Source: Kribbella caucasensis
GTDB lineage: Bacteria; Actinomycetota; Actinomycetes; Propionibacteriales; Kribbellaceae
Assembly: GCF_004361855.1 (NCBI RefSeq)
Contig: NZ_SNWQ01000001.1
Coordinates: 186,001 to 250,000, forward strand
Reading direction: 5' to 3'
Length of the DNA: 64,000 nt
Shown: in pieces, positions 53,877 through 63,900 of the stretch
How positions within the stretch are numbered: the first letter of the stretch is position 1
How the letters are laid out: each line of letters opens with the position of its first letter
Program-made: the position numbers and the translations under genes
Notes under the pieces: generated by a model
What the model saw: the letters and a program-made list of their open reading frames with translations, nothing else
What the model was told of the DNA's origin: nothing
The model's database searches: none

Positions 53877-54428
53877 ATGCCCGGCTCGAAAGTCGTCGGT
53901 GTAGTCGCCAGTTCAGCCGGTGGCGTCGAGGAACTCCGAACCGGCCTCGTCGAACCACTCCTCGAAGCCGGGCACAGAGTCGCGGTGACGCTGACGCCTA
54001 CCGCGGCTCGCTGGCTCGATCACCTCGGCGAAACCACCAAGCTGGCGGAAGTCACCGGCCTGCCGGTGCGATCGGAGGCACGGCTCTTGGGCAGCTCGCG
54101 TCCGCATCCCCAGGTTGACGTGTACGCCGTTGCGCCTGCGACCGCGAATCTCGTGGCGAAACTCGCACTCGGTATCGCCGACAACCAAGCGCTGACGGTT
54201 CTGTGCGAGGGCGTCGCCGGGACGCCGATGGTCGTGTTCCCGCGGGTGAACGCCGCCCACGCTCGCCATCCGGCCTGGGCCAGTCACCTTGCCACGCTCA
54301 GGTCCGTTGGGGTCGAACTCGTATACGGCGAGGACGTCTGGCCGCTCAGCGAACCACGGTCGTCCGGTCCATCGCGACCACTGCCGTGGACCGAGATCCA
54401 GCGAAGGGTCGAGCACCTTCTCGGCTGA
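53877..54428 (+). CDS. Flavoprotein (HFCD/Dfp-like)
   Basis: The 183-residue product follows the homo-oligomeric flavin-containing decarboxylase fold: KVVGVVASSAGGV at the start, LTPTAARWL, DVYAVAPATANLVAKLALGIADN (flavin-contact motif) and AGTPMVVFPRVN. Substrate unknown. It is divergent from purD and may share its promoter region. Confidence 0.75.
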   Translation: MPGSKVVGVVASSAGGVEELRTGLVEPLLEAGHRVAVTLTPTAARWLDHLGETTKLAEVTGLPVRSEARLLGSSRPHPQVDVYAVAPATANLVAKLALGIADNQALTVLCEGVAGTPMVVFPRVNAAHARHPAWASHLATLRSVGVELVYGEDVWPLSEPRSSGPSRPLPWTEIQRRVEHLLG

Positions 54429-54432
54429 GGAA

Positions 54433-55155
54433 TCAGTAGTGCCAGTGGTAGCGGGCTTCGGCGGTCCAGGGGAGGGGGAAGGTGGTGTGGTTGGTGAAGG
54501 CGGGGCCTAGAGCTCGGGCGAGCTCTACGGTGCGGGTTAGTTGGAGGGAGTAGGGGTGGTGGTTGTCGTCCCACCACTGTTCGTATTGGGTGATGCAGGT
54601 TTGGTTGGCGTAGTACTGGTTGAAGCAGGGGTGTGGGGGTGACCACTTCTGGAGGTGGCGGAAGTTGACTGTGGTGGAGCCGTTCGGGGGTTTGATGGTG
54701 CCGACGGCGTCCAGGCAGTAGCCGGTTGAGGGGATGGTCCAGCGGACGTAGTGCTGGCGGCCGCCGGCTGATGGGAGGGGCTGCATTCCGGTGCAGTTGG
54801 CGGCACCGAGTTTCTCCGAGGTGACGCGCTGGAGCTGGGTGAGGGGGCGGCCGGCGCCGTCGGTGTAGCCGTCGAGCAGGACCCAGTCGCCGGAGCGGAT
54901 GAAGTGCTCGGCGGATTTCGGCGGCCAGGTCTTCGGGTCGCCCCAGGAGATGTCGGATTCGGTCGCGCTCAGCGGCGTCCACGACCACTGACCGGCCGCG
55001 GAACCACCCGCCCAGTACTGCCCGGCGGAGCGCTCGAACATCAGGGAGTACTGCCCATAGTTCTCCGCCTGTACGACGTGCGCCGCAGTCTCGGGCGCGG
55101 CGGTCAGCGCGGGTCCGAGCAGAGCCGCGAGCACCAAGGCGAGTCTCATCCGCAT
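54433..55155 (-). CDS. Secreted protein of unknown function
   Basis: The 240-residue product has a signal peptide (MRMRLALVLAALLGPALTAA, then PETAAH) and a mature part rich in Trp, Tyr and Asn with six cysteines (NCTGMQPL, YCLDAVG, PCFNQYY, TCITQYEQWW). This suggests a disulfide-linked extracellular domain. ATG 55155 precedes the signal directly. No family is recognised. Confidence 0.65.
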   Translation of the reverse strand: MRMRLALVLAALLGPALTAAPETAAHVVQAENYGQYSLMFERSAGQYWAGGSAAGQWSWTPLSATESDISWGDPKTWPPKSAEHFIRSGDWVLLDGYTDGAGRPLTQLQRVTSEKLGAANCTGMQPLPSAGGRQHYVRWTIPSTGYCLDAVGTIKPPNGSTTVNFRHLQKWSPPHPCFNQYYANQTCITQYEQWWDDNHHPYSLQLTRTVELARALGPAFTNHTTFPLPWTAEARYHWHY

Positions 55156-55397
55156 GACCCCCGACGCTATCCGTACCCGGCCAGGAAGTCGGTTCCAGGG
55201 TGCGGTGGGCCTCGTACGATCCGCGCGGGTTTGGGGAGGGTTTTGCGGGCGACCGGGGTGGGTTCTTGCGGCTGTGGGTGGTATTTCTCTCCCCGGATCG
55301 GTCGGCGGGGAGCGAGGCGGCGCCTTCGGCTGGGCAAGAACCTTCGGCCCGTCTAGGCTCCCGGTCAAGCGCAGGATCAAGCCGCTGAGGAGATGCC

Positions 55398-56270
55398 ATG
55401 TCGGTTCCCGTCACCAACACGCTGGACGTCCCCGGGGCGACCCTGACGTACGACGTACGGGGTGATCTTGCCGAGCGCGACCAGCCGGTGCTGGTGCTGA
55501 TCGGTTCGCCGATGGGCGCGAGCGGCTTCCCGACGTTGGCGTCGTACTTCACCGATCGGACGGTCGTGACCTACGACCCACGTGGGGTCGAGCGGAGTGT
55601 GCGTACCGACGATTCGGGTGAACTGTCGCCGGACGATCACGCCGCCGACCTGGCCGCCCTGATCGAGGCGCTCGACGCCGGACCGGTCGACCTGTTCGCC
55701 AGCAGCGGTGGCGCGGTGAACGCGTTGGCGCTGACAGCCCAGCGGCCCGACCTGATCCGGACGCTGATCGCGCACGAGCCGCCGCTGGCGGGCATCCTGC
55801 CGGACGCCGATGCCGCGCTGGCCGCGTGCGAGGACATCTACCAGACCTACCAGCGCGACGGCATGGGCGCGGGGATGGCGAAGTTCATCGCGATCACCAG
55901 CTACAAGGACGAGTTCACCGCCGACTACCTCGAGCAGCCGGCGCCGGATCCGGCGATGTTCGGGCTGCCGACGACGGATGACGGTTCCCGCGACGACGCC
56001 CTGCTCGCACAGAACCTGCGCGGTTGTACGTCGTACCAGCCGGACTTCGACGCACTCGCCAAGGCATCGGACCGGATCGTGCTCGCGGTCGGCGAGGATT
56101 CCGCGGGCGAGCTCGCCCACCGGGGAGGGTTGGCAGCCGCTGGCCGGCTCGGCCTCACGCCGGTGGTGTTCCCGAGCAACCACGGCGGGTTCCTCGGCGA
56201 CGAGTACGGCTTCCCCGGCAAACCGGCCGAGTTCGCCGCCAAACTACGCGAGGTCCTCGCCGGCAGATAA
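55398..56270 (+). CDS. Alpha/beta hydrolase
   Basis: The 290-residue product has the hydrolase order: VLVLIGSPMGASGF (oxyanion strand), TYDPRGVERS, the nucleophile elbow FASSGGAVNALAL, and the His in PSNHGGFLGDEYGF. ATG 55398 has GAGGAG upstream. The family spans esterases, lactonases and peroxidases; the substrate is unknown. Confidence 0.85.
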   Translation: MSVPVTNTLDVPGATLTYDVRGDLAERDQPVLVLIGSPMGASGFPTLASYFTDRTVVTYDPRGVERSVRTDDSGELSPDDHAADLAALIEALDAGPVDLFASSGGAVNALALTAQRPDLIRTLIAHEPPLAGILPDADAALAACEDIYQTYQRDGMGAGMAKFIAITSYKDEFTADYLEQPAPDPAMFGLPTTDDGSRDDALLAQNLRGCTSYQPDFDALAKASDRIVLAVGEDSAGELAHRGGLAAAGRLGLTPVVFPSNHGGFLGDEYGFPGKPAEFAAKLREVLAGR

Positions 56271-56365
56271 CGCGCCGGAGACCGCCCCGGTCGGGCGGCA
56301 CGCCGACCCCAGTGTCCGCTGGACCCCCGACCGGTCCGGGGCGGTTGATCTGGTTAGCTGGGGGC

Positions 56366-56737
56366 ATGACTGAGAAGCCTGAGATCGACTTTCCGGAGGG
56401 ACCGCCGCCGGCGGATCTGGAGATCACCGACATCACCGAGGGCGACGGCGCCGAGGCCAAGGCCGGTTCCCGGGTGAACGTGCACTACGTGGGCGTGGCC
56501 CATTCCACCGGCGAGGAGTTCGACGCGTCGTACAACCGCGGCACGCCGCTGGCCTTCCAGCTCGGCGTCGGCCAGGTCATCGCGGGCTGGGACCAGGGCG
56601 TCCAGGGGATGAAGGTGGGTGGCCGGCGCAAGCTGGTGATCCCGCCGCACCTCGGGTACGGCGACCGTGGCGCGGGCGGCGCGATCAAGCCCGGCGAGAC
56701 CCTCATCTTCGTCGTCGACCTGATCGGCGTCAACTGA
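56366..56737 (+). CDS. FKBP-type peptidyl-prolyl isomerase
   Basis: The 123-residue product has one FKBP domain: VNVHYVGVAHSTGEEFDASYNRG, FQLGVGQVIAGWDQGVQGMKVGGRRKLVIPPHLGYGDRG and FVVDLIGVN. No signal peptide, so it is cytoplasmic. Followed by a strong terminator. Confidence 0.95.
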   Translation: MTEKPEIDFPEGPPPADLEITDITEGDGAEAKAGSRVNVHYVGVAHSTGEEFDASYNRGTPLAFQLGVGQVIAGWDQGVQGMKVGGRRKLVIPPHLGYGDRGAGGAIKPGETLIFVVDLIGVN

Positions 56738-56748
56738 ACCATTGTCCG

Positions 56749-56787
56749 AGGCCCCCGGTTGCGTCACTGTGACGCTACCGGGGGCCT
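56749..56787 (+). terminator. Strong terminator after the FKBP gene
   Basis: AGGCCCCCGGT-GCGTCA pairs with TGACGC-ACCGGGGGCCT around a short loop, giving a stem of about 17 bp beginning 12 bp after the stop. It is followed by TCG rather than a T-run. Confidence 0.8.
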
Positions 56788-56848
56788 TCGCGTAGTTGTA
56801 CTCATCCGCCCAGCTCATCCACAACGTTGACTGGGAGGTATGACGACG

Positions 56849-57439
56849 ATGGCTGCCACCGCGACACCGCCGGCCCGGCCCTGGATCCAGTACGCCGCTC
56901 TGGCCGCGAAGCTGGCCTTGTTCCTTTTGTTGCTCACGGCCCTGATCTGGCCGGACCTGTCCGGTATCAAGGGCAAGGCGTCGACGGCCCGGCTGGTCGT
57001 CTACCCGATCGGCGCGATGGTGCTACCGCTCTGGTGGTGGGCAGCCGGCCGAATCCGCTCGTTCCCCTGGCTCGCCGACCTCCTGATCACCCTGCCCTGG
57101 TTGATCGACCTGCTCGGCAACCGGCTGAACCTGTTCGACACCGTGACCTGGTGGGACGACGCCATGCACTTCGTCCTCTGGGGCCTGCTCACCGCCGGCG
57201 TACTGCTCGCCTTCGCCCCACACTCACTGTCCCGCCCGCTCACCGCCTTCGTCGCCCTCGGCTTCGGCGCAACCGCGGCCGTGGTCTGGGAATTGGGCGA
57301 GTACTACGCGTTCGTCCGCCACTCCGCCGAACTCCAGACCGCGTACACGGACACCCTCGGTGATCTGTCGCTGGGCAGCCTCGGCGCCCTCCTCGCCGGC
57401 CTGCTCGTCCACCACGCACGCAGGCGAATCAACGCCTAG
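56849..57439 (+). CDS. YjdF/DUF2238-like membrane protein
   Basis: The 196-residue product has five to six helices and the conserved WWDDAMHFVLWGLL, VWELGEYYA and YTDTLGDLSLGSLGALLAG motifs seen in YjdF-like proteins. ATG 56849 is chosen because GGGAGG is 10 nt upstream; ATG 56840 would be 1 nt from it. Function unknown. Confidence 0.7.
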   Translation: MAATATPPARPWIQYAALAAKLALFLLLLTALIWPDLSGIKGKASTARLVVYPIGAMVLPLWWWAAGRIRSFPWLADLLITLPWLIDLLGNRLNLFDTVTWWDDAMHFVLWGLLTAGVLLAFAPHSLSRPLTAFVALGFGATAAVVWELGEYYAFVRHSAELQTAYTDTLGDLSLGSLGALLAGLLVHHARRRINA

Positions 57440-57537
57440 CCCTCCCCTGTTGGACGCGGACGTTCCATGCCAGATTGGTAGGACATGAGGTCAGGCCTCT
57501 TCCGGCCGACGCGCAGCGCGCTCGACGAGGAGTATCC

Positions 57538-59724
57538 ATGTCCACCAACATCGAAGAACGTCACGAGCCGACCGGCGGAAGTCAGCGGCTCTCGCTGAGA
57601 TCGATGCTGATCTGGGGTGCGATAGCGGTTGTCGGCGCCGTCTGCTGGGCGGTCCTGGCGTTGTCCCGCGGCGAGCAGATCTCGGCGCTGTGGATCCTGT
57701 TCGCGGCGCTGGCGTCGTACTTCATCGCCTACCGGTTCTACGCTCGCTTCATCGCGTACCGGGTGCTCAAGGTCGACGACACCAGGGCGACACCGGCCGA
57801 GCGGCTCGAGAACGGCATGGACTTCGACGTCACCGACCGGCGAGTGCTGTTCGGTCACCACTTCGCCGCGATCGCCGGAGCCGGGCCGCTCGTCGGACCG
57901 GTGCTCGCCGCGCAGATGGGGTACCTCCCGGGCACGGTCTGGATCATCGTCGGGGTGATCCTGGCCGGCGCCGTCCAGGACATGATGGTGATGTTCTTCT
58001 CGATGCGCCGCGACGGCAAGAGCCTGGGCCAGATGGTGCGCGAGGAGATCGGCGTCGTGGGCGGCACCGCGGCACTGATCGCGGTGTTCGCGATCATGAT
58101 CATCATTCTGGCCGTGCTGGCGCTGGTGGTCGTCAACGCGCTGGCCGAGTCGCCCTGGGGTGTCTTCTCGATCGCGCTCACCATCCCGATCGCCCTGTTC
58201 ATGGGCTTCTACCTTCGCTTCATCCGGCCGGGCCAGGTCATGGAGGTCACGGCGATCGGGGTCGCGCTGTTGCTCCTCGCGATCATCGGTGGCGGGTACG
58301 TCGAGCAGCTGGGACTCGAGAACGCCCTCACGCTCTCCAAGGAGACGCTGACCCTCTGCCTGGTCGGGTACGGATTCTTCGCCTCGATCCTGCCCGTCTG
58401 GATGCTGCTCACCCCGCGCGACTACCTGTCCACGTTCATGAAGATCGGCGTGATCGTGCTGCTCGCGGCGGGCCTGGTGCTGGCCAACCCGATGCTCGAG
58501 AACGAGGCGGTCACCGAGTTCGGGCGCGAGGGCACCGGTCCCGTGTTCGCCGGGAAACTGTTCCCGTTCGTGTTCATCACGATCGCCTGTGGCGCCCTGT
58601 CCGGATTCCACTCGCTGATCAGCTCCGGCACGACTCCGAAGATGATCGCCAAGGAGAGCCACGTCCGGATGATCGGCTACGGCGGCATGCTGATGGAGTC
58701 GTTCGTGGCGATCAGCGCGCTGATCGCGGCGTCGGTCATCGACCAGGGACTGTACTTCGCCATCAACAGCCCGGCCGGCGCCACCGGCGGAAACCCGGAG
58801 GCGGCGGCGGAGTTCGTGCGCACCCTGGGCTTCACGATCAGCCCCGCGGATCTCACCAACGCGGCGCAATCGATCGAGGAGCAGACGCTGATCTCGCGAA
58901 CCGGCGGCGCGCCGACCCTGGCGTTCGGTATCTCACTGATCTTCACCGAGGCGTTCGGCGGCGCGCTGGCCGCGTTCTGGTACCACTTCGCGATCATGTT
59001 CGAGGCGCTGTTCATCCTCACCGCCGTGGACGCCGGCACCCGCGTCGGCCGGTTCATGCTGCAGGACACGATCGGGAACGTATGGCGCAAGTACGACGAC
59101 ATCTCCTGGAAGCCGGCCAGCTGGTCCGCCAGCGCCATCGTCGTCGCACTGTGGGGCTACATGCTGTACGTCGGGGTCACGGACCCGCTCGGCGGCATCA
59201 ACCAGTTGTTCCCGTTGTTCGGAATCTCCAACCAGCTGCTCGCCGCCATCGCCCTCACCCTCTGCGTGTCGCTGCTGATCAAGCACGGCAAGACGAAGTG
59301 GGCCTGGGTTCCCGGGATCGGTCTCGCCTGGGACCTGATCGTCACGATGACCGCGAGCTGGCAGAAGGTCTTCTCCGACAACCCGACCATCGGGTACTTC
59401 AAGCAACGCTCGGTCTACCAGGACGCCATCGACAACGGCCAGCTCCGCGCGCCCGCAAGGGACATGGACCAGATGCAGCAGATCGTCACCAACTCCACGG
59501 TCAACGGCGTGTTGCAGCTTGTCTTCGCGCTGCTGGTGATCGTCGTCGTTGTCAACGCGATGGTCATCTGGGTCAAGGCCGTGCGGGCGGGCGGTCTGCC
59601 GACGACCGAGGTACCGCACCAGCCCTCGCGGCTGGTCGCGCCGTCCGACTTCTTCGCCACCAAGGCCGAGAAGGAAGCCGTGCGTCGGTACGAGGAACTC
59701 ATCAGGGCGGGAGACGAGCGATGA
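57538..59724 (+). CDS. cstA: Carbon starvation protein CstA (pyruvate/peptide transporter)
   Basis: The 728-residue product has about 17 helices and the CstA hallmarks FGHHFAAIAGAGPLVGPVLAAQMG, FGREGTGPVFAGKLFPFVFITIACGALSGFHSLISSGTTPKMI (split here in the protein by helices) and FGISNQLLAAIALTL. Relatives import pyruvate or peptides. ATG 57538 has GAGGAG upstream. ATGA couples it to the small downstream gene. Confidence 0.95.
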   Translation: MSTNIEERHEPTGGSQRLSLRSMLIWGAIAVVGAVCWAVLALSRGEQISALWILFAALASYFIAYRFYARFIAYRVLKVDDTRATPAERLENGMDFDVTDRRVLFGHHFAAIAGAGPLVGPVLAAQMGYLPGTVWIIVGVILAGAVQDMMVMFFSMRRDGKSLGQMVREEIGVVGGTAALIAVFAIMIIILAVLALVVVNALAESPWGVFSIALTIPIALFMGFYLRFIRPGQVMEVTAIGVALLLLAIIGGGYVEQLGLENALTLSKETLTLCLVGYGFFASILPVWMLLTPRDYLSTFMKIGVIVLLAAGLVLANPMLENEAVTEFGREGTGPVFAGKLFPFVFITIACGALSGFHSLISSGTTPKMIAKESHVRMIGYGGMLMESFVAISALIAASVIDQGLYFAINSPAGATGGNPEAAAEFVRTLGFTISPADLTNAAQSIEEQTLISRTGGAPTLAFGISLIFTEAFGGALAAFWYHFAIMFEALFILTAVDAGTRVGRFMLQDTIGNVWRKYDDISWKPASWSASAIVVALWGYMLYVGVTDPLGGINQLFPLFGISNQLLAAIALTLCVSLLIKHGKTKWAWVPGIGLAWDLIVTMTASWQKVFSDNPTIGYFKQRSVYQDAIDNGQLRAPARDMDQMQQIVTNSTVNGVLQLVFALLVIVVVVNAMVIWVKAVRAGGLPTTEVPHQPSRLVAPSDFFATKAEKEAVRRYEELIRAGDER

Positions 59725-59909
59725 GGTCGGCTGTCATCCGCGCAGGTCGCGGAATCCTCTGGTACCTCCGCGAGGCGACCGGCGAGGCGAAGTGGCACGA
59801 GTACGCCGACCGTTGCCGGCGCCAGGGCGTCACACCGATGTCTCGTCGGGAGTTCGAGCGGCACCGGGCCGACCACAAGGAGCAAAACCCGCAGTCCCGC
59901 TGCTGCTGA
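59721..59909 (+). CDS. YbdD/YjiX-family small protein
   Basis: The 62-residue product has the family features YLREATGEAKWHEYADRC and a C-terminal MSRREFERHRADHKEQNPQSRCC. Such proteins accompany CstA/BtsT transporters and are needed for full uptake. The ATGA overlap with cstA supports co-expression. Confidence 0.9.
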   Translation: MRSAVIRAGRGILWYLREATGEAKWHEYADRCRRQGVTPMSRREFERHRADHKEQNPQSRCC

Positions 59910-59933
59910 CCGCGGCGAGGTACCAGCTGAGGT

Positions 59934-60884
59934 CTACGGCCGCCCGCGGCTCTGCTGCCACGCCCGGTAGGCAGGCATCGCCTCCGCCTGCGCCTGGTAC
60001 GCCGCGACGAGGGCGTCACGGATACGCGGCGCATGCTCGGCCACCGGACCGTCCCCGGACCAGAGCAGCCGCTCGCGAACCCACATCGGGTCACCCGCCA
60101 GCGGCCGGACGACGACGTTCTCGCGTTCGACCGTGATCGCCCGGCACAGGGACACCCCATGCCCCTGGCTGATCAGCGAGAACACCACACTGGCACTGGT
60201 CCGCTGGACCCGCCGCGGCGCGAACCCCGCCCGGCGGCAGGCATCCCGGAACATCTTCCGCATCCGGACGTCCTTGCCATCCCCGGGCAACCACTGCTCA
60301 TCGGCCAAGGCAGCAAGCGGTATCTCGGCCTCGGCCGCGAGCGGATGATCCTTCGACAGCACGATGAAGACCGGCTCGACGACCAGTACGGCCTCGGTCA
60401 GTTCCTCGGGCACCGCCAACTCGTACCCGGGGTAGTCGGCACTCAGCCCGACCTCCAGCCGCGCCTCGACGAGCAACTCGATCAGTTCCTCGTCCGAATC
60501 GCTCACATGCAGGGAGACCTCGGCATCGGGCAGCAGCTGGCGGCTGACCGTGACCAGGCCGGCGGCCATCGGGCTGGCGGTGGCCCCGAGCCGAAGAGTC
60601 CGCAGGTCGGCGTCGTCAGCCTCGCGGCGTCGTACGTCGCGCATCATGCCGTCGTGCAACGCGATGATGCCCTGCGCATGGGACAGCACCATCGCACCCA
60701 GCGCGGTCGGCCTGGCGCCACTCCCGTCCCGGGCGAACAGCGGGCCGCCGAGGGCACGTTCGATCCGCTGCAGCTGCCCGGTGACGGCAGGCTGACTGTG
60801 GCCGAGCAGCACCGAGGCACGGCTGATGCTCCCCGTCTCGGCGATCGCGGCGACGACCCGGAGGTGGCGGATCTCCAGATCCAT
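59934..60884 (-). CDS. LysR-family transcriptional regulator
   Basis: The 316-residue product has an N-terminal winged helix (LRVVAAIAETGSISRASVLLGHSQPAVTGQLQRIERALGGPLF) and a periplasmic-binding-like effector domain. ATG 60884 lies within a palindrome, so the message is likely leaderless or nearly so. It is divergent from the S8 protease gene, its probable target. Confidence 0.9.
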   Translation of the reverse strand: MDLEIRHLRVVAAIAETGSISRASVLLGHSQPAVTGQLQRIERALGGPLFARDGSGARPTALGAMVLSHAQGIIALHDGMMRDVRRREADDADLRTLRLGATASPMAAGLVTVSRQLLPDAEVSLHVSDSDEELIELLVEARLEVGLSADYPGYELAVPEELTEAVLVVEPVFIVLSKDHPLAAEAEIPLAALADEQWLPGDGKDVRMRKMFRDACRRAGFAPRRVQRTSASVVFSLISQGHGVSLCRAITVERENVVVRPLAGDPMWVRERLLWSGDGPVAEHAPRIRDALVAAYQAQAEAMPAYRAWQQSRGRP

Positions 60885-60898
60885 AACGCGATGTTATG
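60882..60898. promoter_or_regulatory. LysR box overlapping the lysR start codon
   Basis: CATAAC-GCGAT-GTTATG is a perfect 6-bp-arm inverted repeat with the T-N11-A core typical of LysR proteins (T84, A96). It covers the lysR ATG and lies about 75 bp upstream of the protease ATG, fitting autoregulation and control of the protease. Confidence 0.65.
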
Positions 60899-60970
60899 AC
60901 CAACTCGGAGTACCTGAGACCCCTGTCCAGATCCCAGACTTTTCGCTGACGCATCAGGAAGGGAGACGCG

Positions 60971-63900
60971 ATGTCTCGACTGTCCCGACGCCGGCGCCTG
61001 ACCGGTCTCCTGCTCACCTCCGCCCTGCTCGCCGGCGGCCTCGGCGCACCAGCCGCAGCCGACCCGAGCCCCCGCCCCTGGACCGTCGGCGAAACCGAGG
61101 CCCCCACCGGGAGCTGGGTCACGCTGCTGACCGGCGACCGGGTCTTCGTCGACGGCGACCGGATCTCCCTCGACCCAGCACCGGGCCGGGAACAGATGGG
61201 TTTCAGCCAGTATCAGCGCGACGGCCACCAGTACGTCGTACCGAACGACGCACTCCGCCTGGTCTCGAGCAACCAGGTCGACCAGCGACTCTTCGACGTC
61301 ACCGGACTCGTCCTGTCCGGGTACGACGACGCCCACGTCACCGAGTTGCCCACGATCGTCTCGTACGATCCCAGTGCGGCCCCGAAGGTCCGATCCGCCG
61401 ACGGCGCCCGGATCACCCGGACGCTGCCCGCGATCGGCGCAGCCGCGGTCAAGGTCGGCAAGGCCAAGGCCCGCGACTTCTGGACCGACCTGACGACCGG
61501 CGGTACGACGAAGCGCAGTACGGCCCCCGGGATCGCGCGGATCTGGCTCGACGGCAAACGCGAGGTGTCCCTCGACCAGAGCGTCCCGCAGATCGGCGCG
61601 CCGACCGCCTGGGCAGCCGGGTACGACGGTACCGGGGTGACCGTGGCCGTCCTGGACACCGGCATCGACGACACCCACCCGGACCTGGCCGGCAAGATCG
61701 TCGAGGAGCAGAACTTCAGCGACGCGGCCGACGCCGAGGACCAAGTCGGGCACGGCACGCACGTCGCCTCGACGATCGTCGGCAGCGGCTCAGCGTCCGG
61801 CGGGAAGTACCGCGGCGTCGCACCCGGGGCGAACCTGCTGAGCGCCAAGGTCTGCAGCACCCGCAACTGCGCGGAGTCCGCGATCCTGGCCGGGATGGAG
61901 TGGGCCGCCCCGAGGGCCAAGGTGATCAACATGAGCCTCGGCGGCGACGACTACCCCGGCATCGACGTACTCGAGGAAGCCGTGAACCGGCTGACCGCCC
62001 AGACCGGCGCCCTGTTCGTCATTGCCGCAGGCAACAACGGCCGGACCGGCGGGGTGTCCTCCCCGGCGACCGCCGACGCCGCACTCGCGGTCGGCGCGGT
62101 CGACAAGCAGGAGAACCTGGCCGACTTCTCCAACCGCGGCCCGCGGGTCGACGGCGCGATCAAGCCCGATATCACCGCGCCGGGCGTCGGCATCGTCGCG
62201 GCACTCGCCAAGGGATCCGACTATCCGGTGTACTCCCCTGGCTACACGCAACTCAACGGGACCTCGATGGCGACGCCACATGTCGCCGGTGCCGCGGCGC
62301 TGCTCGAACAGCAGCATCCCGCATGGTCCGCGTCCGACTTGAAGGCAGCGTTGATGGCGTCGGCCAAGCCGAACACCTCGCTCACTGCATTCCAGCAGGG
62401 CTCCGGCCGGGTCGACGCCGGTCGCGCGGTCCAGCAGAGCGTGCTGCCCAGCGTCTCCAGTCTGGCCCTCGGAACACAAGCTTGGCCGGCCGAGGACGAC
62501 GTACCGGTGACGAAGACCGTGACTTATCGCAATGAGGGCACCGACCCTGTCACGCTCGAGCTCTCGACCACCGCCACCGGCCCGGACGGCACCACGGGCC
62601 CGGCCGGCCTGTTCACGGTCAGCCCGGCGCAACTCGTCGTACCGGCTGGAGGTACGGCGGACGCGGTCCTCACCGCCGACACAAAGGTGCCGTCGGCAAC
62701 AGGCACCTTCACCGGTGCACTCCAAGCCTCGAACGCGGCCGGAGTGTCGGTCCGGGTGCCGCTGACGATCGCGAAGGGACACGAGACCCGCACGGTCACC
62801 TTCAAGGTCACCGACCGCGCGGGCGCGCCCGCAACCGACTACGCCATCTGGGGCGTCGGACTGGATCTCGACGTCTTCCACTTCCCCTACAACGCATCCG
62901 GGACGGTCACCGCCAAGCTGCGGCCGGGCCGGTACCACATCCAGTCGTCCGTGGTCAGCCCCGACGGCAGCTCGACCCTGCTGGTCCAGCCGACGCTCAC
63001 AGTCGGCCATGACGACAACGGCGTACTGGAACTCGACGCCCGCAAGGGCACACCGGTATCGGTCATCGTGCCACGGGCGTCGGCGCGGACCAGGCTGGCC
63101 GCTGTCGGTTTGAACCGCGTGCTGCCGCGGGGTTACGCGATCAACGCGCGCATCACCGGCCCCGACTTCAGCAAGCTGTACACGGCCGACCTGGGCGACG
63201 AGGTCACCGCGGAAGAAGGCACCCTGGTGTCCGATGTGACCAGCCGCTGGGGCGAGCCGACCCCCGACGGTACGTTCTTCAACTCACCGTACGAGTACGA
63301 CATCGTGAACTTCGTCCGCGGCCGATTCCTCACCAACTACAAGCACGTCGTACGGCCGAGCGAACTGGCGACGGTGGTCAACCGCAACCACGGCGCCACT
63401 CCAGACAAACAGCGCGGCTTCATGCACAACTGGGGTTTCCCGCCGGAGGGCGGCAGCGCCATCTCGTCCGCGATCCAGTACGACGTACCGAGCACCCGGA
63501 CCATCTACTACAGCGCAAACGGCGTTGTGTGGAACCACCGCTGGGACATCGTCGGCGGCCGCCAATCACAGCTCTGGTACGACGGCAGCACCTGGCGCCC
63601 AGGTATGCGGTACGTGGTCGACTGGCAACGTGGCCCGGCCGGCCCGAAGTTCAACCCGCGCACGTACGTCGCCCGCGTCGGCAACACGATCCTGTTCAAC
63701 GTACCGCCGTTCGGGGATGACTCCGGGCACACCGGTTACTCGCTGCTCGACAACGGCCGGGTCGGGTTCTACCAGGACGGGGTCAGGCTGGCCGAGATCC
63801 CGACGTACTTCTACGACGCGAGTGGACCGGTGCCGGCGGCTGACACGCCATACAGGCTCGAGTACGAGGTCGACCGCACGACCGGGTTCAACGCGTCGAC

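Noticed and set aside
60826-62535. A 569-codon plus-strand open frame overlapping the protease gene
   Set aside because: It is an out-of-frame Arg-rich shadow of the S8 protease, which has signal peptide and full catalytic triad in its own frame.
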